The translations under genes and the position numbers were made by a program. Below are positions 1 through 8,257 of a DNA stretch of 64,000 nucleotides, piece after piece (within the stretch, counting starts at the first letter, position 1; each line of letters begins with the position of its first letter). The stretch spans positions 1,584,861 through 1,648,860 of the forward strand of contig NZ_BLPF01000003.1 in NCBI RefSeq assembly GCF_011764425.1, in the 5' to 3' direction. The notes below the pieces were generated by a model. The model searched no databases. It saw only the letters and a program-made list of their open reading frames with translations, and had not been told where the DNA came from. Source of the DNA: Phytohabitans houttuyneae. GTDB taxonomy: Bacteria; Actinomycetota; Actinomycetes; Mycobacteriales; Micromonosporaceae.

Positions 1-10
1 GGAGTGAGCC

Positions 11-1135
11 ATGACCCTCGACCGCCGTACCCTCATCAAGAGCGGCGCCGGCGCGGCCGCGGTCGGGGGCCTCGCGCTCCCGGGCGTCGCGGCGGCGGCA
101 CCGTCCACAGCGGACAGGCGGCCGGCGCAGCCGTTCATCGACCAGATCATCACCGGCACGTCGTGGGCGGCCCGCGCCCCGTCCGGTACGCCGACGCTCA
201 ACACCGGTACGACGCAGAAGGTCGTCATCCACCACACGGCGTACCCGAACAGCACCGACTACTCGGTCAACCAGGCGATCTGGCTCGCCCGCGACATCCA
301 GAACCTGCACATGGACGGCAACGGCTGGCTCGACAGCGGCCAGCACTTCACGGTCAGCCGCGGCGGCTTCGTGCTGGAAGGGCGGGCCGGCAGCCTCGCC
401 GCACTGCGCGGCGGCACCCAGCAGGTCGTCGGCGCGCACTCGCCGGGTGAGAACGGTCGCGCGATCGGCATCGAAAACGAGGGCATCTACGTCGAGGAGG
501 CGCCGCCGCGGTCGATGCTCGCCGGGCTCACGTCGCTGTGCGTGGAGGTCTGCCGGCGGTACGGGTTGGGCGCGCACGTCCTCTTCGGCCACTGGGACTT
601 CCGCGAGACGCAGTGCCCGGGCATCGAGTTCTACAAGCTCTTCCCGAACGTGCGGCGGGACGTGGCCCGCGCGCTGGGCCAGCGGCCGTCGGCGACCCCG
701 GCGCGCACCTGGCCGAACGTGCTCTCACCGAGCACCGGGCCGGTCGTGCGGCTCGTCCAGTATCTACTGCGGACACACGGGTACGCGGTGCAGGCGACGG
801 GCACGTTCGACGCGGGGACGGTGGCCGCCGTCAACGACTTCCAGGTGCGCAACGGGATGCCGGCGGCCGGGTTGGGTGAGGTGCTCGGCGGGACGTGGGA
901 CGTGCTGGTGCCGGCGCTGGACGGCCGGTCGACCGGCGACGCGGTGCTCGGGCTGCAGAGCATCCTGCTGTCGAAGGGGTACCCGGTGGAGCTGACCGGG
1001 GCGTTCGACACCGCCACCCGCGACGCGGTCCGCGCGGTCCAGCGCCTGCACGGCCTCGCGCCGACCGGGCGGGTCGACCTCGCGACGTGGTGCGCGGTGG
1101 CCGGTGGCGTCGTGCGGCAGGAGTTCGAGCGCTGA
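11..1135 (+). CDS. Tat-exported zinc N-acetylmuramoyl-L-alanine amidase (PGRP type) with two peptidoglycan-binding domains
   Basis: 374 aa. Predicted to cleave the amide bond between muramic acid and the stem peptide outside the cell. Residues 1-30 form a Tat-type signal (DRRTLIK, then an Ala/Gly-rich stretch). The amidase fold spans about 45-215. It carries the zinc ligand set of the T7-lysozyme/PGRP family: H74 in VVIHHTAYP, H194 in GHWDF and C202 in TQCPG, with the 8-residue H-to-C spacing expected. Two peptidoglycan-binding repeats follow at about 240-295 and 310-370. The ATG start at 11 is preceded by GGAGTGAG at the very edge of the window, so any upstream partner is not visible. The family call is solid; the physiological role (turnover, spore or hyphal lysis) is inference. 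Confidence 0.9.
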   Translation: MTLDRRTLIKSGAGAAAVGGLALPGVAAAAPSTADRRPAQPFIDQIITGTSWAARAPSGTPTLNTGTTQKVVIHHTAYPNSTDYSVNQAIWLARDIQNLHMDGNGWLDSGQHFTVSRGGFVLEGRAGSLAALRGGTQQVVGAHSPGENGRAIGIENEGIYVEEAPPRSMLAGLTSLCVEVCRRYGLGAHVLFGHWDFRETQCPGIEFYKLFPNVRRDVARALGQRPSATPARTWPNVLSPSTGPVVRLVQYLLRTHGYAVQATGTFDAGTVAAVNDFQVRNGMPAAGLGEVLGGTWDVLVPALDGRSTGDAVLGLQSILLSKGYPVELTGAFDTATRDAVRAVQRLHGLAPTGRVDLATWCAVAGGVVRQEFER

Positions 1136-1142
1136 CCGGCGG

Positions 1143-1171
1143 CCGGGGAGCTTGAGGGTCGGGCTCCCCGG
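1143..1171. terminator. Bidirectional terminator between convergent genes
   Basis: A perfect 9-base inverted repeat, CCGGGGAGC and GCTCCCCGG, with an 11-base loop sits between the converging amidase and GH43 stop codons. It has no T-run, as is usual in high-GC actinomycetes, so termination is inferred from the hairpin and its position. Confidence 0.6.
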
Positions 1172-1182
1172 CGGCCAGCCCG

Positions 1183-2649
1183 TCAGGAAGCCGGTTCGCC
1201 GGACGGCACCGCCAACTGGGCACCCAACGACACCGGAGTGCCGAAGTTCGGCGTACCGTCCGCGTTCCAGGTGAACTTCTGCGCCCGCGTCGACCGGTTC
1301 ATGTCACACCCACCACCAGCCGAACTGTTCGCGTGGTACACGATCCAGTCCTCAGTCCCATCCGGCGACGTGAAAAGCCCGTTGTGCCCCGGCCCATACA
1401 CCCCAGCGGCGTTGCTGCGCTGGAACACCGGGTTCGGGAACTTCCGCCACGACGAACTACTGAGCGGATCACCACCGGTGTACTCCAACATCCCCAACTT
1501 GTAATCCGGCGTCGAACAGTGCGACGCCGAGTACACGATGAACGTCCGCCCACCACGCTGCAACACCTCACCACCCTCGGCCACCGCACCACCAACCGTC
1601 TCCCACGACAACGTCGGCGTCGTCAAAATCCTGCGGGTGCCGGACGCCGTCCACGGATTACTCAACGGCCGGATGAACATCGGCTGCGACCCGTTGTAGA
1701 ACGTCCCCAACAGGTAGAGATTGCCGTTCAGCTGCAGGATCCCCGGGTCCAGCTCCCACGTGTTGTCCGAGACCGGGTCCAACAGGTCCGCCTTGAACGT
1801 ATACGGCCCCATCGGATCCAACCCCGCACTCTCCAACACATGGATCCGCTGTGTGCCGAGGTTGAAGGGTTCCTGACCGGCCGTGTAGTAGAAGTACCAC
1901 CGCTGACCACTCGGACCGTTCAACAGATGAAACTCCGGCGCCCACATCGTCCCGGCACCATTCGGCCGGGTCAACGTGAACAACACCGTCTCCTGCGCAC
2001 TCGCCAGGCCGCCCAGGGTCCGGGAGCGGCGCATCGTGATCGTGTTGTTCCACGTCGTCGTCGCCAGATAGTAGAAACCGCTGTAGTACGTCAACCACGG
2101 ATCCGGACCACGCATCTTGATCGGGTTGGTGAAGGTGCGCGTCCCGGTACCCCCGTTGGTGTAGCCGGCGAGCCGCCACAGCCGTGCCGCGGTCGTGTTG
2201 CACGGCAGTTGGACGAGCCGGTTGTCGGACGCCGGGGCGACGCACTTGTTGGAGTGCACGGCGATCAGCTGGAACGCGCCGGACGTCTGCGTCAGCCGGA
2301 AGCGCTGGTTGTTGTTGCTGTGGCAGGCGTACTGGATGATCGCGGCGTTGTCGGCGGTGGAGGCGCCGCTCACGTCGACGCAGCTACCGGCGGTCAGCGT
2401 GCGGATCGTGTACGTGGCGGCGACCCCGGCCGCGGGTGTGAACGTGAATGTCTGGCGCGCGCCGGCGCCGCAGGCCGCCTGGGCGAGCTGGAGCGCGCTG
2501 GTCGTGGCACCGCCGGGCACCTCGGCGCAGGTGGCGGTGCTGTGGTTGACGACCGTGCTGGTGAAGGTGACCTCGGCGGACGCGGGGGCGGCGGGTACGA
2601 CGATCCCGGTGACCAGGACAGCGAGAAAGATGACAGGCAAGCGGGGCAC
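1183..2649 (-). CDS. Secreted glycoside hydrolase family 43 with N-terminal ricin-type (CBM13-like) domain
   Basis: 488 aa. Starts at a GTG; residues 1-25 are a Sec signal ending ASA. About 27-160 form a ricin B-type carbohydrate-binding domain (QxW-like repeats, paired Cys), and about 175-480 form a GH43 five-blade propeller. The three catalytic acids of GH43 are recognisable: Asp in RGPDPWL (base), Asp in WELDPGIL (pKa modulator) and Glu in VAEGGEVL (acid). The likely substrate is arabinan or arabinoxylan side chains, with an exo-arabinofuranosidase activity most plausible; substrate is inference. A dyad at 2662-2674 just upstream may be an operator. No strong SD is visible before the GTG. 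Confidence 0.85.
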   Translation of the reverse strand: MPRLPVIFLAVLVTGIVVPAAPASAEVTFTSTVVNHSTATCAEVPGGATTSALQLAQAACGAGARQTFTFTPAAGVAATYTIRTLTAGSCVDVSGASTADNAAIIQYACHSNNNQRFRLTQTSGAFQLIAVHSNKCVAPASDNRLVQLPCNTTAARLWRLAGYTNGGTGTRTFTNPIKMRGPDPWLTYYSGFYYLATTTWNNTITMRRSRTLGGLASAQETVLFTLTRPNGAGTMWAPEFHLLNGPSGQRWYFYYTAGQEPFNLGTQRIHVLESAGLDPMGPYTFKADLLDPVSDNTWELDPGILQLNGNLYLLGTFYNGSQPMFIRPLSNPWTASGTRRILTTPTLSWETVGGAVAEGGEVLQRGGRTFIVYSASHCSTPDYKLGMLEYTGGDPLSSSSWRKFPNPVFQRSNAAGVYGPGHNGLFTSPDGTEDWIVYHANSSAGGGCDMNRSTRAQKFTWNADGTPNFGTPVSLGAQLAVPSGEPAS

Positions 2650-3019
2650 TCGACATCACATCCATCCAGGATGGTGGATCGCCCGGCTAGTCGGCTGCAC
2701 TGTATCCGATGCGACCATGACCGCGGAAGTGCCGCCACGGTTCCATCGGGCTCGCTTTGGGCTCGCTCCGCTCCTCGGTCGCTAGCGCTCCCTGCGATGC
2801 TCACTCGCCGTCGCTCGCGTTATCTTCCCGTTACCGCCGGGGCCCGGAACGCGCCGCCGCGGTGGACTAGGTTGGCGGCCAGGGCTCAGGGCGGTGCACA
2901 CCTTCCAGAAACATCCATGGGCTACATTCCGGCCCGTTGGGGTTGGACCTCTATCGACCTGGATGGCGCGGAGCGTGCGCGGCACCCTCACAGTGAGGGA
3001 GGTTGACGAGGTTCACAGC
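2650..3019. other. Intergenic region between GH43 and the two-component system
   Basis: About 370 bases without a convincing gene. It holds the divergent upstream regions of the leftward GH43 gene and the rightward response regulator, including the dyad at 2662-2674. I see no RNA gene or riboswitch-like fold. Confidence 0.5.
2662..2674. promoter_or_regulatory. Candidate operator upstream of GH43
   Basis: Perfect dyad CCATCC-A-GGATGG, 13 bases before the GTG start of the GH43 gene. Position and symmetry suggest a repressor site; the binding protein is unknown. Confidence 0.35.
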
Positions 3020-3700
3020 ATGACGGGCGATGGGCGGAAGCCGATGCGGATACTGCTCGTGGAGGATGACCGGCGGGTCACCGCCGTGATGACGTCGATG
3101 CTGCAGCGGCGCGGCTACGAGGTCGAGCACGCGGCCACGGCGACCGCCGCGCTGGCCGCGGCGCCGTGCGACCTCGTGCTGCTCGACCTCAACCTGCCCG
3201 ACGGCGACGGCGTCGACGTGTGCCGCACGCTGCGCGCGCGCAACGAGCACCTCGGCATCATCGCGGTCACCGCGCGGGGCGAGGAGCGCGACCGGGTCAC
3301 CGGGCTGCGGGTGGGCGCCGACGACTACGTGGTCAAGCCGTTCTCCATGGCCGAGCTCCAGGCGCGGATCGAGGCGCTGCTGCGCCGCGCGGCCCGCCAC
3401 GTGCCGCCCCGCGAGGCGGTCGAGGTCGGCGGGCTGAAGATCGACCACGCCGCCCGCACCGTCGAGCTGCACGGGCGTCCGGTGAGCCTGACCCGCAAGG
3501 AGTTCGACATCCTCGCCTCGCTGGCCCGCCAGCCCGGCGTCGCCGTCACCCGCGAGCGGATCCTGCTCGACGTCTGGCAGACCACCTGGTCCGGCCGTCA
3601 CACGCTCGAGGTGCATGTGGCGTCGTTGCGCGCCAAGCTCGACGAGCCCAACCTGGTGCAGACCGTCCGCGGCGTGGGCTACCGTCTGCGCACCGACTAG
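3020..3700 (+). CDS. OmpR/PhoB-family response regulator
   Basis: 226 aa from the ATG at 3020, chosen because a GAGG sequence lies 8 bases upstream; an open frame extends further back but its translation is not family-like. The receiver domain (about 9-120) has the acidic pair in LVEDD, the phospho-acceptor D56 in LLDLNLP, and the conserved Lys in VVKPFS. The C-terminal winged helix (about 130-226) ends RGVGYRL, typical of OmpR/PhoB DNA-binding domains. The partner histidine kinase begins 15 bases downstream, so the two are almost certainly co-transcribed. Confidence 0.92.
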   Translation: MTGDGRKPMRILLVEDDRRVTAVMTSMLQRRGYEVEHAATATAALAAAPCDLVLLDLNLPDGDGVDVCRTLRARNEHLGIIAVTARGEERDRVTGLRVGADDYVVKPFSMAELQARIEALLRRAARHVPPREAVEVGGLKIDHAARTVELHGRPVSLTRKEFDILASLARQPGVAVTRERILLDVWQTTWSGRHTLEVHVASLRAKLDEPNLVQTVRGVGYRLRTD

Positions 3701-3715
3701 CGGGGCAGGGGTGCC

Positions 3716-5182
3716 GTGCGCCGACGACTGGTGAGTACCTATGTGCTGCTGCTCTGCATGGTGCTGCTCGCACTCGAGGTGCCGCTCGCGGTGTCCCTGA
3801 CCAACCGCGAGACGCAGCGCGTGCTGGCCGACCGCCTCGCCGACGCGACCCGCTTCGCCGCGCTCGCGGCGCCCGCCCTGCGCGGCAACGAGCTGGACAC
3901 GGTCAAGGCCGAGCTGCGGCGCTACTACGACCTGTACGGCATCGCCTCTGTCCTGCTCGACCAGGACGCACAGGTCAAGAGCGTCTTCGGCGGGCCGCTG
4001 CCGGCCGACGACCAGCTGCACCCGGTGATCCGCGGCGCGCTCGCCGGCCGCCAGGTGGGCACGCCGACGACGCTGTGGCCGTGGCACGAGCAGCCACTGA
4101 TCGTGGCGGTGCCGGTCAACGACGGTGGCGCCGTCCTCGGTACCGTCGTCACGATCTCGCCCACCAGCCGCAACCGGCGCGTGGTGATCTCGTCCTGGTT
4201 GGAGCTCGGCCTTCTCGGCCTGCTCGCGGTCGCCGCCTGCGTGGTCACCGCGCTGCGCATGGCCGGCTGGGTGTTGCGGCCGGTGACCCGCCTCGACGCG
4301 GTCGCGCACGAGATCACGGCCGGTGACAGCGGCGCGCGGGTGCAGCCCGAGCACGGTCCGCCCGAGTTGCGCCGGATGTCCGCCAGCTTCAACGAGATGG
4401 CCGACGCGCTCGCCGAGGCGCTCGAGCGGCAGCAGTCGTTCGTCGCGCACGCCAGCCACCAGCTGCGCAACCCGCTCACCGTGCTGCGGCTGCGCGTCGA
4501 GGACCTCGGCACCAAGCTCGTCGACGACGACGTGGCCCGCGCCGACCACGAGATCGCGCTCGCCGAGACCGACCGCCTGGCCGGTGTGCTCGACGGCCTG
4601 CTCGCGCTCGCCCGCGCCGAGCGGGGGCAGAAGCACTTCGAGGTCGTCGACGCGGTCGAGGTCGCGCTCAACCGATGGCTGGCGTGGCGCCCGATGACCG
4701 AACGTCGCGGCATCGACCTGGTCACCCTGGTTCCGGACGAGCCGTTGTACGCGCGGCACGTGGCCACCGCGCTCGACCAGTCGCTGGACGCCTTGGTGGA
4801 CAACGCGTTGAAGTTCACGCCGACCGGCGGGCGGGTCGAGATCGAGGTCGCCGCCCGCGAGGACGGCGTGGCGGTGACCGTGCGGGACAACGGCTGCGGC
4901 ATGACCGACGAGCAGTGCCGCCTTGCCACGGAACGCTTCTGGCGGGCGCCGGACGCGCAGAACGTCGAGGGCGCCGGCCTCGGCCTGCCGATCGTGATGG
5001 TGCTGGTGGAGGCGTCCGGCGGCCGCTTCACGCTGGGGTCGGCCGAGCCGCACGGGCTGGAGGCGCGGATGTGGTTTCCCGCCGGCCCCGCCCCCGCTCC
5101 CCCGCCGCCGGTCGCCGCACCGCCCGAGCGGCGCGGAGCAAACGTGGAGCGCAGCGGGGCGTTTTCCCGGGGTGGAAGCTAG
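3716..5182 (+). CDS. Membrane sensor histidine kinase
   Basis: 488 aa, GTG start. Topology is TM1 (about 8-28), an extracytoplasmic sensor segment (about 30-158), TM2 (about 162-184) and a HAMP region. The HisKA box follows with phospho-acceptor H248 in HASHQLRNP. The HATPase domain has an N box (DNALKFTP), G1 (DNGCGM) and G2 (GAGLGLPIV). The C-terminus has a Pro-rich tail. It is paired with the OmpR-type regulator upstream. Its last four bases overlap the end of a convergent TAXI-type binding protein, a pairing that hints the binding protein could feed ligand information to the kinase (inference). Confidence 0.92.
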   Translation: MRRRLVSTYVLLLCMVLLALEVPLAVSLTNRETQRVLADRLADATRFAALAAPALRGNELDTVKAELRRYYDLYGIASVLLDQDAQVKSVFGGPLPADDQLHPVIRGALAGRQVGTPTTLWPWHEQPLIVAVPVNDGGAVLGTVVTISPTSRNRRVVISSWLELGLLGLLAVAACVVTALRMAGWVLRPVTRLDAVAHEITAGDSGARVQPEHGPPELRRMSASFNEMADALAEALERQQSFVAHASHQLRNPLTVLRLRVEDLGTKLVDDDVARADHEIALAETDRLAGVLDGLLALARAERGQKHFEVVDAVEVALNRWLAWRPMTERRGIDLVTLVPDEPLYARHVATALDQSLDALVDNALKFTPTGGRVEIEVAAREDGVAVTVRDNGCGMTDEQCRLATERFWRAPDAQNVEGAGLGLPIVMVLVEASGGRFTLGSAEPHGLEARMWFPAGPAPAPPPPVAAPPERRGANVERSGAFSRGGS

Positions 5183-6135
5183 GGTTTCACGGACTTGAAG
5201 TACTCCGCGGCGCCGGGGTGCAGCGGCACCGGGAGCGTGGCCACCGCCGAGCGGATGTCGAGGTTTTCCGCGGCCGGGTGGGCCTGCGCCAGCACGTCGC
5301 GCCGCTCCAGCAGCATCCGCGCCAGGTCGAACGCGAGGTCGTCGGCCATGTCCCGCGGCACGACGAGGAAGTTGGGCACGGCGATCGTGGCGACCGGGTC
5401 GAGCTGGTAGGCGGAGGCGGGCACGTCACGCACCACGTACACGTCGCTGTACTTCTCGCGCATCTTCGTCACCCACCGGGACAGGTCGACGATCCGCTTG
5501 CCGGCGAGCTGCTTGATGCCGGAGACGGGAAGGCCGCCGGAGAAGAAGAACGCGTCGATCTCGCCGGTGCTCAGCGCCTTGAGCGAGTCGTCGAGGTTGA
5601 GCTCCACCGGCGTCAGGAGCTGGGTGCCGCTCAGCCCGGCGACCTCGAGCAGCCGGCGCACCGTCACGCCGGTGCCGGAGCCCCGGGCGCCCACCGACAC
5701 CTTCCGGCCGCGCAGGTGGTCGAGCGACTTGATCGGGCCGTCGTTGCGCACGACGAGGTGCAGCAGGTCGTCGTAGACGCGGGCGAGCGCGGCGATCCGC
5801 GGGTCGGGTGTGGCGCCGGCGACGAGGATGTCGGACTGCGTGAAACCGATCTCCGCCTCGTTGTCGACGATGAGCTGGACGTTTTCCGCCGACGCCGCGG
5901 TCACCATCGCCTCGGCGTCGGTCTCCGGCAGCTCCTGCTCGATGATGGCGGCCAACGCGGTGCCGACCGCGAAATAGACCGCCGTGCGGCTGCCGGTCGC
6001 GATGCGGATGCGACGCCGCTCCGGAGCGCCGCCCATACAGCCGGTGACCGCGACCACGGCCATCGCCGACAAACCGGACAACACGCTGCGGCGCGCCAAA
6101 CGGCGACGCCGCAGAGGTCTTGTCTGGGAGGTCAC
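5179..6135 (-). CDS. TAXI-family TRAP-type solute-binding lipoprotein
   Basis: 318 aa from the GTG at 6135. That start is favoured by GGAGGG at 6143-6148 with 7-base spacing; an ATG 48 bases further upstream lacks this support. An Arg-rich N-terminus, a hydrophobic stretch and the lipobox VTGC (Cys about 33) indicate a membrane-anchored lipoprotein. The rest matches TAXI binding proteins (ATGSRTAVYFAVG, the GSGTG ligand-loop motif, FFFSGG). These proteins normally bind carboxylates or amino acids for TRAP transporters. No TRAP membrane subunit lies nearby, so it may be an orphan receptor or work with permeases encoded elsewhere. Confidence 0.85.
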   Translation of the reverse strand: MTSQTRPLRRRRLARRSVLSGLSAMAVVAVTGCMGGAPERRRIRIATGSRTAVYFAVGTALAAIIEQELPETDAEAMVTAASAENVQLIVDNEAEIGFTQSDILVAGATPDPRIAALARVYDDLLHLVVRNDGPIKSLDHLRGRKVSVGARGSGTGVTVRRLLEVAGLSGTQLLTPVELNLDDSLKALSTGEIDAFFFSGGLPVSGIKQLAGKRIVDLSRWVTKMREKYSDVYVVRDVPASAYQLDPVATIAVPNFLVVPRDMADDLAFDLARMLLERRDVLAQAHPAAENLDIRSAVATLPVPLHPGAAEYFKSVKP

Positions 6136-6294
6136 CCCGCGTCCCTCCACCCAGCACGGCCCTCTCGACAGTGCGGTCCTCAATGCACTCGGTCCGGTCC
6201 GCGCAAGTTTCCCTCAAGTCCTCCCCGCCGGTGTACCGGCCGAACGGGCGGATCAGCGACCGTGATTGCGGAACCGCGGGGAAGGGGACTGAGG

Positions 6295-6987
6295 ATGATC
6301 GACGATCCGGTACGCCCGGCAAGACTCACACCAGAAACGGTCGTCCCCACCGACGTGCTCCCCGCCGCATTCGAGGCCACGTCGCTCATCCAGTGCACCG
6401 ACGTGAGCCGCGTGCCCGGCCGCCGCCGCCCGGAGTGGCGTTCCGCGGCGCCGATGGTCCTGCCCACGCTCGCCGAGTTCGACCACGAGGAGGCGGCGGT
6501 CCGCCTCTCCACGCTCCTCGGCGACCTCGGCTTCGCGGCCATCCACGAGGTGACGATGGGCGGCGGTCGCCGGCGGTACCAGGTGCACGGCGTGGTCGTG
6601 CCGCCCGCACAGCGCGAGGACGCGAGCCGCCTGCTGGCGGGCGCGTGGCGGCAGGGGCGGCGGGCCCTGCTCGGCACCGACCCGATCGGCTCCTCGTCGC
6701 CGCGCAACGCCCAGCGCGGCATCCTGGCCCGCGCCGCCTGGCGCGCGGCGCTGCTGGCCGGCGGGCGACGGCTGCGCGCCGACTTCCTCGGCATCCGCCT
6801 GGGCGACCAGGAGATGGCCGCCGTCCTGGTCCGCGCCGCGCGCCTGCTGGGCGTCACGGCCGGCGTGATGAGCCGGCCGGGCTGCCTGCTGGTGACGGTC
6901 TCCGATGTGGACGAACGCACCCGCGTGCTGCGCACCCTCCACACGACCCGCGCGTCCGCGCCGGCCCGAGTGCCCGCCCTCGTCTGA
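6295..6987 (+). CDS. WhiA-like protein (degenerate LAGLIDADG-type domain), small
   Basis: 230 aa from the ATG at 6295, with AGGGG seven bases upstream. The middle and C-terminus resemble the homing-endonuclease-like N-terminal part of the sporulation regulator WhiA: a basic patch GGGRRRYQVHGVVV, then ARAAWRAALLAGG, then an LVRAARLLGV helix followed by a beta strand. The helix-turn-helix C-terminal domain of true WhiA (normally about 320-330 aa) is absent. The N-terminal 60 residues have no match I recognise. No operon partner is evident. The WhiA resemblance is by eye and moderate; it could instead be an unrelated LAGLIDADG-fold protein. Confidence 0.55.
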   Translation: MIDDPVRPARLTPETVVPTDVLPAAFEATSLIQCTDVSRVPGRRRPEWRSAAPMVLPTLAEFDHEEAAVRLSTLLGDLGFAAIHEVTMGGGRRRYQVHGVVVPPAQREDASRLLAGAWRQGRRALLGTDPIGSSSPRNAQRGILARAAWRAALLAGGRRLRADFLGIRLGDQEMAAVLVRAARLLGVTAGVMSRPGCLLVTVSDVDERTRVLRTLHTTRASAPARVPALV

Positions 6988-7025
6988 CCAAACCCGCGCC
7001 GGACACGCACCCGCGCATCCCCCGT

Positions 7026-7068
7026 GTCAGCCGGGCTTGACCGCCAGCAGCCCGAGCACATCAGCGCC
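7026..7068. repeat. Partial duplicate of the 3' end of the neighbouring methyltransferase gene
   Basis: This stretch repeats 7093-7136, the last codons of the methyltransferase gene, at an offset of 67 bases with only a few mismatches. On the minus strand it still reads LGLLAVKP before a stop. It looks like a tandem duplication remnant downstream of the real stop. Confidence 0.7.
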
Positions 7069-7093
7069 CCGCCCGTTACCGCCAGCCCCGGCG

Positions 7094-7762
7094 TCAGACC
7101 GGCTTGACCGCCAGCAGCCCGAGCACGTCGGCCACCCCGCCGGGCCCGCTCTCCATCGCCCGCACCAGCCGCAGCCCCGCGTCCGCGAGGCCGTTGAGCA
7201 GGTCGGCGAGCGGCACGTGCCAGGCGCCGACCCGCGCGCGCACCCCGGTCGGGTCCCACGCCTGCGTCGTGTACGAGCGGTCGGCGTACCGCTCGTCGAC
7301 GAAGACCCGCGGGCGGTCACTCCAGTCGGCGAACGCGCCCACGAAGCACGGATGCACCCCCACGTGCGCGAACCGCCCGCCCGGCCGCAGCACCCGCGCG
7401 ACCTCGCGCAGCACGGCGGCGTAGTCGGGCAGGTCGGTGTGCGCCAGCGAGCAGGCGACCGCGGGCAGCGACGCGGTGGCGACCGGCAGCGCGGCGGCGT
7501 CGCCGGCGGCGACCGGCAGGCGGGCGGCGGCGTGGCGGAGCTGGCCGCGGGACAGGTCGACGCCGAGCGGCGTCCAGCCCAGCGCGCGCAGGGTTCCGGC
7601 GCGCACGCCGGTACCGCAGCACAGGTCGAGGCACGCACCCGCGCCGGGGCCGAGCAGCGAGGCGAGGAGCTCGCCGCTGCGCCGGGTGTAGGGCGCGGCC
7701 CGGCCGGAGACGTAGTCCTCGTACCAGTCGGCGTGCGCGTCGTACGCGGCGGTCAGCGGCAT
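7094..7762 (-). CDS. Class I SAM-dependent methyltransferase
   Basis: 222 aa. Motif I is LDLCCGTGVRA (about 45-55), followed by an acidic residue in GVDLS. The later motif region VARVLRPGGRFAHVG is typical of Methyltransf_11/UbiE-like small-molecule methylases. The substrate cannot be deduced. The final residues LGLLAVKPV are duplicated just downstream (7026-7068). It stands alone between a WhiA-like gene and the HATPase gene. Confidence 0.85.
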   Translation of the reverse strand: MPLTAAYDAHADWYEDYVSGRAAPYTRRSGELLASLLGPGAGACLDLCCGTGVRAGTLRALGWTPLGVDLSRGQLRHAAARLPVAAGDAAALPVATASLPAVACSLAHTDLPDYAAVLREVARVLRPGGRFAHVGVHPCFVGAFADWSDRPRVFVDERYADRSYTTQAWDPTGVRARVGAWHVPLADLLNGLADAGLRLVRAMESGPGGVADVLGLLAVKPV

Positions 7763-7807
7763 GCCCGCATCGTATGGCCGCCCGCGGGCGAGGGTCAGGT
7801 CCGCTCG

Positions 7808-8257
7808 CTACGGGCGTACGAGGAACGCCGCGTTGACGGTCGCGCCGTCCGGGCCGGTACGGACGTCGACGTGCTGGGACATCTGGCGGACGACCCACAT
7901 GCCACGGCCGCCGTACGCGGTCAGCGGCACCGGCTCGAACCCCAGCTTGCTGTCGGCCATGCCCGGCCCCGTGTCGCTGACCTCGCAGTGGATGAGGTCG
8001 CCGGCGCGCCAGAGGCGGAGCCGGCCGCTGCCGCCGCCGTGGCGGACCGCGTTGCTGGCCAGCTCGTTCGCGACGACCACCAGCTCCTCGACCTGCTCCT
8101 CGCCGGCACCGAGGTCGGCGGCGTGGGCGGCGACGGCGGCGCGCAGCGCGTACAGGGCGTCGGCGTCGAAAGGCTGGTCCAGCGCCACCTTGCCGTTCGG
8201 CGGGGACGTCGGGCCCGCGCCGTCCGGCGGTGAGGCTCCGGGCTCACGGGCGGCCAT
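7808..8257 (-). CDS. Anti-sigma-factor-type serine kinase/ATP-binding protein (RsbW/SpoIIAB-like HATPase)
   Basis: 149 aa. A single HATPase_c_2 domain with N box ELASNAVRHG, G1 box DTGPGM and a glycine loop GGRGMWVVRQM, as in RsbW/SpoIIAB-like anti-sigma factors of actinomycetes. The first 25 residues are Pro/Gly-rich. Its start overlaps the end of the upstream MEDS-STAS gene by 14 bases, indicating translational coupling. The likely role is partner switching with the STAS domain to control a sigma factor; the sigma factor is not in the window. Confidence 0.85.
   Translation of the reverse strand: MAAREPGASPPDGAGPTSPPNGKVALDQPFDADALYALRAAVAAHAADLGAGEEQVEELVVVANELASNAVRHGGGSGRLRLWRAGDLIHCEVSDTGPGMADSKLGFEPVPLTAYGGRGMWVVRQMSQHVDVRTGPDGATVNAAFLVRP

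Noticed and set aside
2951..5053. 700-residue open frame antisense to the response regulator and histidine kinase
   Set aside because: Long antisense frames are normal in DNA of this GC. The translation is Arg/His/Gly-rich with no family features, while the sense strand encodes a textbook two-component pair.
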